This document shows, in pieces, positions 1 to 5,119 of a stretch of DNA of 5,390 nt. A model generated the notes under the pieces. The model made no database searches. It had not been told where the DNA came from and worked only from the letters and a program-made list of their open reading frames with translations. Source of the stretch: Deltaproteobacteria bacterium. GTDB lineage: Bacteria > Desulfobacterota > DSM-4660 > Desulfatiglandales > HGW-15. How positions within the stretch are numbered: the stretch's first letter is position 1; every line of letters starts with the position of its first letter. The stretch spans positions 1 to 5,390 of the forward strand of contig DAOVAK010000232.1 of NCBI GenBank assembly GCA_030671095.1, read 5' to 3'. Position numbers and translations under genes: made by a program.

Positions 1-175
1 GATTCTGAACGGCCTGGATTCCTGCCCCCTGAGGGAGATTGAGGCTCTGTGCGTTATCAATGACCTTAAACGCCATCGTCTCCGTATCAACAAGCAGAAA
101 TTTTGAGGCCCTACCGAATCTGGAATCCACTTCCGCTTCCAGAGTCTCTCCTTGAGAAGTTATGGCAACGCGCAT
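1..175 (-). CDS. NifX/NifB-C-type dinitrogenase cofactor family protein (5' part only)
   Basis: Translating the minus strand from the ATG at 175-173 gives 58 residues, open to the left edge. It begins MRVAITSQGETLEAEVDSRF and continues with GRASKFLLVDTETM, FKVIDN and an LPQGAGIQAVQ segment. This pattern (short beta strand, D-x-RFGRA, a second strand ending in D, then a Q/GAGIQAA-like helix) is typical of the Nitro_FeMo-Co family (COG1433; NifX, NafY and the NifB C-terminus). Those small cytoplasmic proteins of about 110-130 residues bind or carry Fe-S or FeMo-type clusters. Many members in anaerobes are not linked to nitrogen fixation and have unknown partners. A purine-rich AAAGGGGG lies about 11 bases before the ATG. 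A sigma-54 promoter (364-380) and paired palindromes (476-524) lie upstream. The family is clear; the exact role is not. Confidence 0.85.
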   Translation of the reverse strand, partial: MRVAITSQGETLEAEVDSRFGRASKFLLVDTETMAFKVIDNAQSLNLPQGAGIQAVQN

Positions 176-252
176 GTCTTTTTTATCCCCCTTTCAGAGT
201 TGGAGGCCTGTGAAAAAAGCCCCCTTTTGCCCAATCTCCCGCCCGCCTCGCC

Positions 253-288
253 CGTCCTCTCCATCCTCTCCATCCTCTCCATCCTCCG
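253..288. repeat. 9-bp tandem repeat, about four copies
   Basis: The unit CATCCTCTC occurs at 262-270 and 271-279. A degenerate copy precedes it (CGTCCTCTC, 253-261) and another follows (CATCCTCCG, 280-288). The array lies in the predicted leader of the NifX-like gene, between its sigma-54 promoter and its start codon. Such short arrays can vary in copy number between strains. Confidence 0.7.
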
Positions 289-348
289 CAGTAGCCTGTC
301 GGAGCGAAGCGGAGATCCCGTTTGCGGGGCTACGGAGGACGGAGATCC
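282..348. repeat. REP-like imperfect inverted repeat
   Basis: The left arm TCCTCCGCAGTAGCC (282-296) pairs with the right arm GGCTACGGAGGA (328-339), apart from a three-base insertion in the left arm. A small CCCG-TTTG-CGGG hairpin (317-328) lies inside. CGGAGATCC occurs at 310-318 and again at 340-348. This GC-rich, nested, partly repeated structure resembles an interspersed palindromic (REP-type) unit more than a protein operator. Whether it is dispersed in the genome cannot be seen from one window. Confidence 0.45.
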
Positions 349-363
349 GCATTATTTTCTCAT

Positions 364-380
364 AGCATCTCTTATGCCAA
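364..380 (-). promoter_or_regulatory. Sigma-54 (-24/-12) promoter for the NifX-like gene
   Basis: The minus strand reads TTGGCATAAGAGATGCT. It has TTGGCA at -24, correct spacing, and TGCT at -12, matching the invariant GG and GC of the consensus TTGGCACG-N4-TTGCW. Predicted transcription starts near 353, giving a leader of about 178 bases. A sigma-70 reading also exists with the same TTGGCA as -35, an 18-base spacer and AATAAT at 351-356. The paired palindromes about 130 and 163 bases upstream favour sigma-54. Confidence 0.6.
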
Positions 381-475
381 ATCTTCGGCAGATATGGAGA
401 TGGGTATAACTTATTGATATTTAATAATAATTAGAGGGAACAGTTGTCTGGGGTAGGCAGGAGGAGCCTTGTATC

Positions 476-491
476 ATTTCGATGGCGCAAT
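476..491. promoter_or_regulatory. Activator-type site, ATTTC-N6-GCAAT (first pair)
   Basis: The sequence is ATTTC-GATGGC-GCAAT, a 16-bp imperfect palindrome with 9 of 10 arm bases matching ATTGC-N6-GCAAT. Its centre is about 130 bp upstream of the predicted NifX-like transcription start and exactly 33 bp (about three helical turns) from the perfect site at 509. It continues into AATAGAG, as does the equivalent site at 2242 (GATAGAG). It resembles the enhancer sites bound by dimers of NtrC-family activators. Confidence 0.6.
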
Positions 492-508
492 AATAGAGGT
501 GGGAAAAG

Positions 509-524
509 ATTGCAAATTAGCAAT
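509..524. promoter_or_regulatory. Activator-type palindrome, ATTGC-N6-GCAAT (first pair)
   Basis: ATTGC-AAATTA-GCAAT is a perfect 5-bp-arm palindrome, 16 bp in total. The identical arms and spacing recur at 2275-2290. It is centred about 163 bp upstream of the predicted sigma-54 transcription start of the NifX-like gene. Length and symmetry suit a dimer of a Fis-type helix-turn-helix protein. The binding protein is inferred to be the sigma-54 activator encoded at 3453-4814. Confidence 0.65.
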
Positions 525-560
525 AGTTGGTCTGTTCCCATTAGGGTTTTCTCTTTGGCC

Positions 561-621
561 CATACCCCCGGCTGACCGAACTTGGGGGTGATGCCCCGCC
601 CTTTAGGGCGGGGAGCTTCAC
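561..621 (+). mobile_element. Possible IS200/IS605-family right-end remnant (double hairpin)
   Basis: Two adjacent stem-loops are present. ACCCCC (564-569) pairs with GGGGGT (584-589), flanked by CAT and ATG. Then CCCCGCCC (594-601) pairs perfectly with GGGCGGGG (606-613) across a TTTA loop, followed by AGCTTCAC ending at 621. A GC-rich hairpin with a TTTA loop followed by a TTCAC/TTCAA-like end is characteristic of IS200/IS605 right ends, where it also forms the 3' scaffold of the TnpB guide RNA. No TnpA or TnpB reading frame or left end is visible, so at most a decayed or non-autonomous end remains. The last base coincides with the stop codon of the dehydratase gene. An alternative is a transcription-attenuating hairpin, but no T-run follows it on either strand. 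Confidence 0.45.
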
Positions 622-2084
622 TATTTCTTTTTCTCTTTCAGATTTAGTGTCCTTTTGACAATATCCTTGTCGCGCTCGTAATCAATGACCCTCTGGAGCA
701 TGATCTTTTGGGCCATAACCGGTCCTGCCCCATGCCATGTTGCCACACCGTGCTGCCCTGCTGTCCAGTGCTGTAGGAGTTTATGAACCTTCAAGACATT
801 TTCTGTGGGCTCATCAGAACCAAAGCTATAGAATTCCTCCACATAGTCTTTGATCTCTGGATTTTTCAGTTCCTTCATGGAAGGCATTGTCACAACCAGG
901 CCACCGCCAATATCACCGGCTAGGGCCATAACCCTCCAGAATGCGTTGCAAATATTCAGCTTTGAGACGTTACCCATGAGCTCGTCCGGCAAAAAGACGC
1001 CCGATCCCGGGGGCTCTTCAGCACCTTTGGTGGCAGCGGCCATACCGCACGCCCTTCCCGTTTCCCTCAAAACGACCATCTCCATTAACTGGTCATCGAT
1101 GTGGGTGACCTTATCAAGTCCCTTGTACTCTTGAATCAGCTTTGAGGCTCCGATGATCTGATTCATGAAACCCACCTTACATGTGCCCCCACAGGTCATC
1201 CGGTGGGTCTTGGCAAATCGGGTGACAAACTTGATGGAGTAAGGATACTCCCCGCAATGAAATACCCTTTCCCACGGGACAAAGAGATTTTCGAAGATGA
1301 CCATGGATGTCTCTCTCTGGCCAAAGATCGGATTTCCAAGCTCTTCAAGATCATCGGCCAGATCTCTTTCCGCTGAATAGGGGGAATACTGGCAGACATA
1401 GGTGATGCCCTCCGCATCGGTGGGTGTGGCAAATGCTATGGCATAGTCTTCTTCTCCCTCGTAGTGTGCCGCTTGAGGCAGGACAACGAGCTCGTGGCTT
1501 GCAAACGCACCGCTGATGTTGATCTTTGCGCCGTGCACCACAATACCGTCTTTATTCTTGTCCACCAGTTTGAGGGAAAGATAGGGGTCGGGCCAATCCA
1601 AGGTCTTCTGGTTCCGCCTGCCCCGTGGTTCTGTCAGGGCGCCAGCCACAGATAGGTCTTTCGTCTGCACCATCTTGAGGTAGTCCAGGAACCGGGGATG
1701 GTATTCTGTTCCCAAATCCCGGTCCATTTCCCAGCAGGTGCTGGCCAGGGCATGAAATGCGTCATATCCCACACAGCGGTAGATACACGTCCCCAACATC
1801 TCAGCAGTGAAGGTACCTGCTTCCGCCTTTTTGACCAGGTCATCAGTGCTCGCACTCACGTGGGTGTAGCGATTGACCACATCCTCGATGAGAGGGGAAT
1901 AGCAGGACATGATATCCTTGTACTCAGGGTCCAGGGCCCAGGCATAGCTCGCCTTGTTTGCCTCCACAACGGTCCGGGTGTTTTTGTTCTCAAGGACATT
2001 GTCCACGCGTTCCCCGTTCATGAAGACCCTGGGTTTCACATCTTTCAAACTCTCCTCAAATTGTTCAGGTGTCATCAGAGCCAT
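621..2084 (-). CDS. 4-hydroxybutyryl-CoA dehydratase (AbfD)-like flavin/[4Fe-4S] protein, HpaB superfamily
   Basis: At 487 residues it matches AbfD of Clostridium aminobutyricum in length and layout (acyl-CoA dehydrogenase-like fold, FAD plus one [4Fe-4S] cluster, cytoplasmic). AbfD dehydrates 4-hydroxybutyryl-CoA and isomerises vinylacetyl-CoA to crotonyl-CoA. Visible landmarks are the CxxxC pair C100/C104, a TEPRGRR flavin-loop motif (151-157), NISGAFASHE (189-198), E258 in RETSMVIFENLFVPWE, HRMTCGGTCKVG (294-305) and WHGAGP (450-455). C100, C104, H294 and C302 correspond to the AbfD cluster ligands, although the His-to-Cys spacing is one residue longer. By recalled alignment, the AbfD catalytic residues Q101, Y296 and E455 are replaced by Y102, C298 and A448. 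The superfamily and cofactors are therefore fairly secure, but the substrate is not. The ATG has AAGGGGGAAC upstream. The stop overlaps the edge of a possible IS end. The paired sites at 2242-2290 lie upstream. Confidence 0.85.
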   Translation of the reverse strand: MALMTPEQFEESLKDVKPRVFMNGERVDNVLENKNTRTVVEANKASYAWALDPEYKDIMSCYSPLIEDVVNRYTHVSASTDDLVKKAEAGTFTAEMLGTCIYRCVGYDAFHALASTCWEMDRDLGTEYHPRFLDYLKMVQTKDLSVAGALTEPRGRRNQKTLDWPDPYLSLKLVDKNKDGIVVHGAKINISGAFASHELVVLPQAAHYEGEEDYAIAFATPTDAEGITYVCQYSPYSAERDLADDLEELGNPIFGQRETSMVIFENLFVPWERVFHCGEYPYSIKFVTRFAKTHRMTCGGTCKVGFMNQIIGASKLIQEYKGLDKVTHIDDQLMEMVVLRETGRACGMAAATKGAEEPPGSGVFLPDELMGNVSKLNICNAFWRVMALAGDIGGGLVVTMPSMKELKNPEIKDYVEEFYSFGSDEPTENVLKVHKLLQHWTAGQHGVATWHGAGPVMAQKIMLQRVIDYERDKDIVKRTLNLKEKKK

Positions 2085-2122
2085 TTTTCCGTTCCCCCTT
2101 ATTAGACGATAAGTTCAAGGGC

Positions 2123-2150
2123 AGTATATTCAGTTTTTGTGCCATATCAA
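2123..2150 (-). promoter_or_regulatory. Sigma-70-type promoter for the dehydratase-like gene
   Basis: On the minus strand, TTGATA (2150-2145) and TATACT (2128-2123) are separated by 16 bp, each matching the consensus at five of six positions. Transcription would start about 30 bases before the ATG at 2084. The spacer contains the overlapping -24/-12 candidate listed separately. Confidence 0.45.
2129..2145 (-). promoter_or_regulatory. Imperfect sigma-54 promoter candidate for the dehydratase-like gene
   Basis: The minus strand reads ATGGCACAAAAACTGAA. The TGGCAC block is perfect and the -13 G is correctly spaced, but the -12 C is A. Alone it would be weak. However, the paired palindromes lie 131 and 164 bp upstream of its predicted start, within 1 bp of the spacing and in the same orientation as at the NifX-like gene. 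Confidence 0.35.
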
Positions 2151-2241
2151 TAGGAGAGTAACAAGAGGAATGCAACCTATTTAATTTGAAAGATATTTTC
2201 AGAGACGGTTATTTTTTAAATGAAAATCTTACATGGATAGT

Positions 2242-2257
2242 ATTTCCTTACTGCAAT
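2242..2257. promoter_or_regulatory. Activator-type site, ATTTC-N6-GCAAT (second pair)
   Basis: ATTTC-CTTACT-GCAAT has the same left-arm variant and spacing as the site at 476-491, and again sits exactly 33 bp to the left of a perfect palindrome. It is followed by GATAGAG (AATAGAG in the first pair). Its centre is almost equidistant, about 132 bp, from the predicted sigma-54 starts of the two divergent genes. Confidence 0.6.
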
Positions 2258-2274
2258 GATAGAGACTAAAAGAT

Positions 2275-2290
2275 ATTGCAGCCATGCAAT
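2275..2290. promoter_or_regulatory. Activator-type palindrome, ATTGC-N6-GCAAT (second pair)
   Basis: ATTGC-AGCCAT-GCAAT is palindromic over six bases per arm (ATTGCA/TGCAAT). Its arms and length are identical to the site at 509-524. It is centred about 100 bp upstream of the predicted sigma-54 start of the IscU-like gene and about 164 bp upstream of that of the dehydratase-like gene. Both are usual enhancer distances for NtrC-family activators. Confidence 0.65.
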
Positions 2291-2354
2291 GAATATCTCT
2301 GTTGTAAGAAAAAGAGCTGGTGTGGGCAAGTTTGATTGTACGGTTTTCCCCAAC

Positions 2355-2371
2355 TTGGCATGGAAGTTGTA
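2355..2371 (+). promoter_or_regulatory. Sigma-54 promoter for the IscU-like gene
   Basis: TTGGCATGGAAGTTGTA matches TTGGCACG-N4-TTGCW except for T in place of C at two places, one of them the -12 C. The GG-to-G spacing is exact. Predicted transcription starts near 2382, leaving a leader of about 115 bases. The paired palindromes at 2242-2290 lie 100-133 bp upstream. Confidence 0.55.
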
Positions 2372-2496
2372 TATTAGCGAATAGAGACCCCCGAATCAAA
2401 AGGTCCTTCCTCCTGGAGGGGCAGGGCTTGTCTAAGGGAAACCGAGAAGGCCCTTGCATAAGGGTAAGACCCGTGGGGGGCTATAGATTGGATTTT

Positions 2497-2904
2497 ATGA
2501 AGTTAGTCATGTGGTTTCTGCTTGGCAGTGCGGTCCTCCTTGTCCTTGCGGGCTTATGGGTTACCATCCACTACCTGCTCTCACCACATCTGGAGAATCC
2601 GGATGGAAAGGCCCGGATTACGGGCAGTTGTGGGGATACCATGGAGCTATACCTGAAATTCAAGAGAGATCGGGTTGTGCAGAGCGCTTATTGGACCGAC
2701 GGGTGCACCTATAGTCTAAGCTGTTTGCGTGCCACGGCAGACCTCGTTAAGGGAAAGACCCCTGATGAGATCCTCCACATTGATGCGGATCTCATCCAAA
2801 AGGCCATAGGCGGACTCCCTAAGGATTATATGCATTGCGCCAAACTTGCCGTCGAGACCTTGGAGTCTGCGTTAGAAGATTATATCTTGAAGAGCAACAC
2901 GTAG
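2497..2904 (+). CDS. Membrane-anchored NifU/IscU-type iron-sulfur scaffold-like protein
   Basis: The 135-residue product has two parts. Residues about 4-28 (VMWFLLGSAVLLVLAGLWVT) form one strongly hydrophobic helix. Residues about 35-130 form a NifU N-terminal/IscU-like domain with the signatures GSCGD (43-47), TDGCTYSLSC (67-76), VKGKTPDEIL and MHCAKLA (112-118). C45, D47, C70, H113 and C114 match the IscU cluster-binding set; C76 is extra but common in this short anaerobe subfamily. The usual IscU N-terminus (NPRN region) is absent and replaced by the helix. IscU-type proteins assemble [2Fe-2S]/[4Fe-4S] clusters in the cytoplasm, so a membrane-tethered form would serve a membrane client. 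The start is uncertain. The ATG at 2497 has GGGGGG 16 bases away, while an in-frame TTG at 2488 has it at 7 bases and would add three residues. The frame stays open back to 2320, but that stretch carries the promoter and shows no family similarity. Confidence 0.8.
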   Translation: MKLVMWFLLGSAVLLVLAGLWVTIHYLLSPHLENPDGKARITGSCGDTMELYLKFKRDRVVQSAYWTDGCTYSLSCLRATADLVKGKTPDEILHIDADLIQKAIGGLPKDYMHCAKLAVETLESALEDYILKSNT

Positions 2905-2927
2905 CCTCGGCCAATCCTTCCTCGGGT

Positions 2928-2945
2928 GTCCACGCCGTCCACGCC
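2928..2945. repeat. 9-bp tandem duplication between convergent genes
   Basis: GTCCACGCC occurs twice in a row (2928-2936, 2937-2945) in the 49-bp gap between the convergent IscU-like and diiron protein genes. No convincing hairpin-plus-T-run terminator is seen there. Confidence 0.6.
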
Positions 2946-2953
2946 CCATCTCA

Positions 2954-3421
2954 TTAATCGCCCATTTTCGCCATGTAATCATCGTACATCGTTTCCAGGG
3001 CGAGTTTGTGTTTGGCTTCCTCCTGGCAGAGGATCTTAAAAAGCTTCTTGCTGTCTTCAGTATCCGCCTGGTCTAAAAATTCATTGTACAGTTTCAACGC
3101 TTTTTCTTCCCGCTTCATGGCCAGCATTAAGATTTCTTTGTAGCCCATATCTGGCTGGTATTCCAGGTCGACAACGTAGTCACTCCGCTTAATATCCGTT
3201 ATCCACTTCAGCCCGTATTCTTCCATGCTCTTAGTGATTCCCTTGTCCTTGAAGTCTTCCAACAAGTTTTGATGTTTTTTTTCTTCCTCGGCAAATTCCT
3301 CAAACATCTTGTCGGCTCCGGAGAACGCTTCTTCTTGGGCTAAATTACTGTAAAATTCAACGGCCTCAATTTCCTTTTCAATGGCAAAATCGAGAATTTC
3401 TGTTAAGCTTTCGAATTTCAT
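2954..3421 (-). CDS. Rubrerythrin/ferritin-like diiron protein without rubredoxin domain
   Basis: The 155-residue protein is predicted to be a four-helix bundle of the rubrerythrin-like family (COG1633). Two repeat halves are visible: AIEKEIEAVEFY (13-24) with EEEKKH (45-50), and AMKREEKALKLY (101-112) with QEEAKH (133-138). The likely diiron ligands are E17, E47, H50, E105, E135 and H138, so both E...ExxH sets are intact. The C-terminal rubredoxin domain of classical rubrerythrin is absent; the only Cys is C132. Relatives reduce peroxide or handle iron under oxidative stress in anaerobes, but the activity of the short form is unclear. It probably acts in the cytoplasm. The start is well supported by AGAGGAG six bases before the ATG. 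It begins 31 bp after the stop of the sigma-54 regulator on the same strand, so the two are probably co-transcribed with this gene second. Confidence 0.85.
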   Translation of the reverse strand: MKFESLTEILDFAIEKEIEAVEFYSNLAQEEAFSGADKMFEEFAEEEKKHQNLLEDFKDKGITKSMEEYGLKWITDIKRSDYVVDLEYQPDMGYKEILMLAMKREEKALKLYNEFLDQADTEDSKKLFKILCQEEAKHKLALETMYDDYMAKMGD

Positions 3422-3452
3422 TTTTTGCTCCTCTCAAATGATCTATTCACCG

Positions 3453-4814
3453 CTATTTTGTCCGTCTTGGAATTTCAAGATTAAGTCGCTTAATCTTACG
3501 CCATAGAGTCGTTGGATGTATGCCTATCTGGGCAGCGGTCGCTGCCCTGTTCCAATTGTTATTCCTCAAGGCCTCGTAAATAAAGCTTCTTTCCAGCTCA
3601 TCCCATGAAAGGTCTTTCCCCGCATCTGCGGCGGTCATCTCAGCATGCATCCGATGAGAAGCGGGACGAAGATAGTCAGGCAGTTGTTCAACCCCGATCG
3701 AGTTGCCTCTGCAAACCACTGTGGCATATTCGATGATATTTTCCAATTCCCTAACATTGCCTGGGAAATCATATGACATGAGGACTGGCAGAACGCCGGG
3801 AGAAAGGCCCTGGATTTCCTTACCACTCAGGCGGTTAAATTTCTGAATAAAATGTTCCGTCAAAAGAGGGACATCCTCTTTTCGTTTTCGCAAAGGCGGA
3901 AGGACGAGTTTCACCACATTGATCCGATAATAGAGGTCCTGACGAAACCTGCCCTCCTTAAGGAGAGTGTCCAGGTTTTTGTTTGTGGCCGCCACAACCC
4001 GGACATCCGCCTTTTCCGTCTTCGTACTTCCAAGGGGCTCATAGACCTTATCCTGGAGTACACGAAGAAGCCGAACTTGCAAGGCTGGAGAGACATCCCC
4101 GATTTCATCTAGAAAAACGGTTCCGCTCTCAGCAAGGGCCAAACGCCCTGGTTTGTCCTTTTTGGCATCTGTGAAGGCACCCGCTTTATATCCGAACAGC
4201 TCGGATTCCAGGAGTGTGTCTGGTAGAGACCCGCAGTTGATGGTAATCATGGGCCCATTTTTTCTGCGACTCAAATAATGGATGGCCTTAGCAAAAAGCT
4301 CTTTGCCCGTGCCGCTCTCTCCTTCAAGAAGAACCGTGGTATCACTTTCGGCCACTTGTTCCAGCATGCCAAAAAGGCGCAGCATTTCCTTGTTCTTGCT
4401 AATGATATCCATAAAAGAATGCCGGCCAGAGAGTTCTTTTCGCAGTTCCTCGACCACGCTCAAATCACGGAAGGTCTCTACACCGCCTATCACCTTGCCA
4501 TCCTTGTCTTTTAGAATGGCGGTAGAGATGCTGACGGGGATACGTTCCCCCTCTGAATTAACAACATATATGGGCTGATTCACAATGGGGCTTCCCGTTT
4601 CCATCGTTTGACGCAGGGAACATATCTTCTCACAGATACTGGCTTTCAATACCTCCCAGCAATGTCGCCCGAGAGCCTCCTCTTTTTTTATCCCCGTTAT
4701 CCGTTCTGCCGCCCGGTTAAAAGAGGTAATTTTCCAGTCTGAATCCACGGTAAACACGCCATCAGCAATGCTGTCCAGGATGATCTCTGTCTGGTTTTCA
4801 ACTGCTTGTCTCAT
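3453..4814 (-). CDS. PAS-domain sigma-54-dependent transcriptional activator (NtrC family)
   Basis: The 453-residue protein has three parts. An N-terminal PAS domain (about 7-118) contains FNRAAERITG and three cysteines, C52, C61 and C65, in HCWEVL and ICEKIC. A sigma-54 AAA+ domain (about 135-370) has Walker A GESGTGKE (165-172), sigma-contact loop GAFTDA (212-217), Walker B GTVFLDEIGD (231-240), FRQDLYYRIN (290-299) and FPGNVRELEN (350-359). A C-terminal Fis-type helix-turn-helix (about 423-444) ends in HPTTLWRKIKRL. There is no receiver domain, so signal sensing should be through PAS. The loop is GAFTDA where most members have GAFTGA; F and T, the key sigma-54 contacts, are kept. The ATG at 4814 is chosen over an adjacent in-frame TTG at 4817; the ribosome site (GAGACGG) is weak either way. 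It heads an operon with the diiron protein, and is the likely but unproven activator at the paired palindromes. Confidence 0.93.
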   Translation of the reverse strand: MRQAVENQTEIILDSIADGVFTVDSDWKITSFNRAAERITGIKKEEALGRHCWEVLKASICEKICSLRQTMETGSPIVNQPIYVVNSEGERIPVSISTAILKDKDGKVIGGVETFRDLSVVEELRKELSGRHSFMDIISKNKEMLRLFGMLEQVAESDTTVLLEGESGTGKELFAKAIHYLSRRKNGPMITINCGSLPDTLLESELFGYKAGAFTDAKKDKPGRLALAESGTVFLDEIGDVSPALQVRLLRVLQDKVYEPLGSTKTEKADVRVVAATNKNLDTLLKEGRFRQDLYYRINVVKLVLPPLRKRKEDVPLLTEHFIQKFNRLSGKEIQGLSPGVLPVLMSYDFPGNVRELENIIEYATVVCRGNSIGVEQLPDYLRPASHRMHAEMTAADAGKDLSWDELERSFIYEALRNNNWNRAATAAQIGIHPTTLWRKIKRLNLEIPRRTK

Positions 4815-4907
4815 CAATCCGTCTCAAGTCGTGTGCAACGAATCTTGCCCACAGTATTGATGCTGTCAGTTTAGGGTGGGCCTTTCTTAACAAAAAAATA
4901 CGTTTTC

Positions 4908-4936
4908 AAGTTAATTGTAATAGGCTGCATTGTCAA
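4908..4936 (-). promoter_or_regulatory. Possible sigma-70 promoter for the regulator-diiron operon
   Basis: On the minus strand a perfect -35 TTGACA (4936-4931) is followed at 17 bp by a poor -10, TAACTT (4913-4908). The start would lie about 90 bases before the regulator ATG. Neither a -24/-12 element nor an ATTGC-N6-GCAAT site is seen here, so the operon does not look self-activated. Confidence 0.3.
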
Positions 4937-4993
4937 TAATTGAAGCGGCTAATGTCTTGAACTCAGGAAAGGGTTTTTCAATAAAAAGGAGGC

Positions 4994-5014
4994 AAAGGCT
5001 TTGGCTCAGCCTTT
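4994..5014. repeat. Inverted repeat, 7-bp arms
   Basis: AAAGGCT (4994-5000) and AGCCTTT (5008-5014) are perfect inverted copies around a 7-base centre. No T-run follows on either strand, so a terminator is unlikely. Confidence 0.5.
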
Positions 5015-5098
5015 CAACGCTATATGGCCTCATCGGCCGAAACAACGGCACCATCAGTGCGGTCAGCGAAATGGAGAAGGGTCGAAGCGTGTAAACGA

Positions 5099-5119
5099 TG
5101 GCTACAGGGTCTGTAGCCA
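5099..5119. repeat. Perfect inverted repeat, 9-bp arms, 3-bp centre
   Basis: TGGCTACAG (5099-5107) and CTGTAGCCA (5111-5119) are perfect inverted copies separated by GGT. The right arm core CTGTAGCC recurs at 5191-5198. It is either a strong hairpin or a 21-bp operator, and lies about 236 bp upstream of the predicted sigma-54 start near 5345. No clear T-run follows. Confidence 0.55.

Noticed and set aside
253..288. CRISPR-like array
   Set aside because: The 9-bp units are directly adjacent with no spacers, so this is a simple tandem repeat.
152..409. Plus-strand frames of 67 and 85 codons
   Set aside because: They overlap the well-supported NifX-like gene on the other strand and run through the CATCCTCTC repeats. 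Their serine/proline-rich content is a by-product of those repeats.
594..613. Rho-independent terminator of the dehydratase gene
   Set aside because: The 8-bp GC stem sits just after the stop codon, but no T-run follows on the minus strand. The neighbouring hairpin and TTCAC end fit an IS200/IS605 end better.
2187..2201. TGAAA-GATAT-TTTCA palindrome
   Set aside because: Short A/T-rich symmetry is common by chance in this AT-rich intergenic DNA, and it is not repeated near the other promoters.
2320..2496. N-terminal extension of the IscU-like frame to 194 residues
   Set aside because: It would place the sigma-54 promoter (2355-2371) inside the gene. The extension has no family similarity, and the ribosome site fits a start at 2488-2497.
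2692..2708. TTGGACCGACGGGTGCA, sigma-54-like spacing
   Set aside because: It lies inside the IscU-like coding region with no gene start downstream. The bases are explained by conserved residues TDGC.
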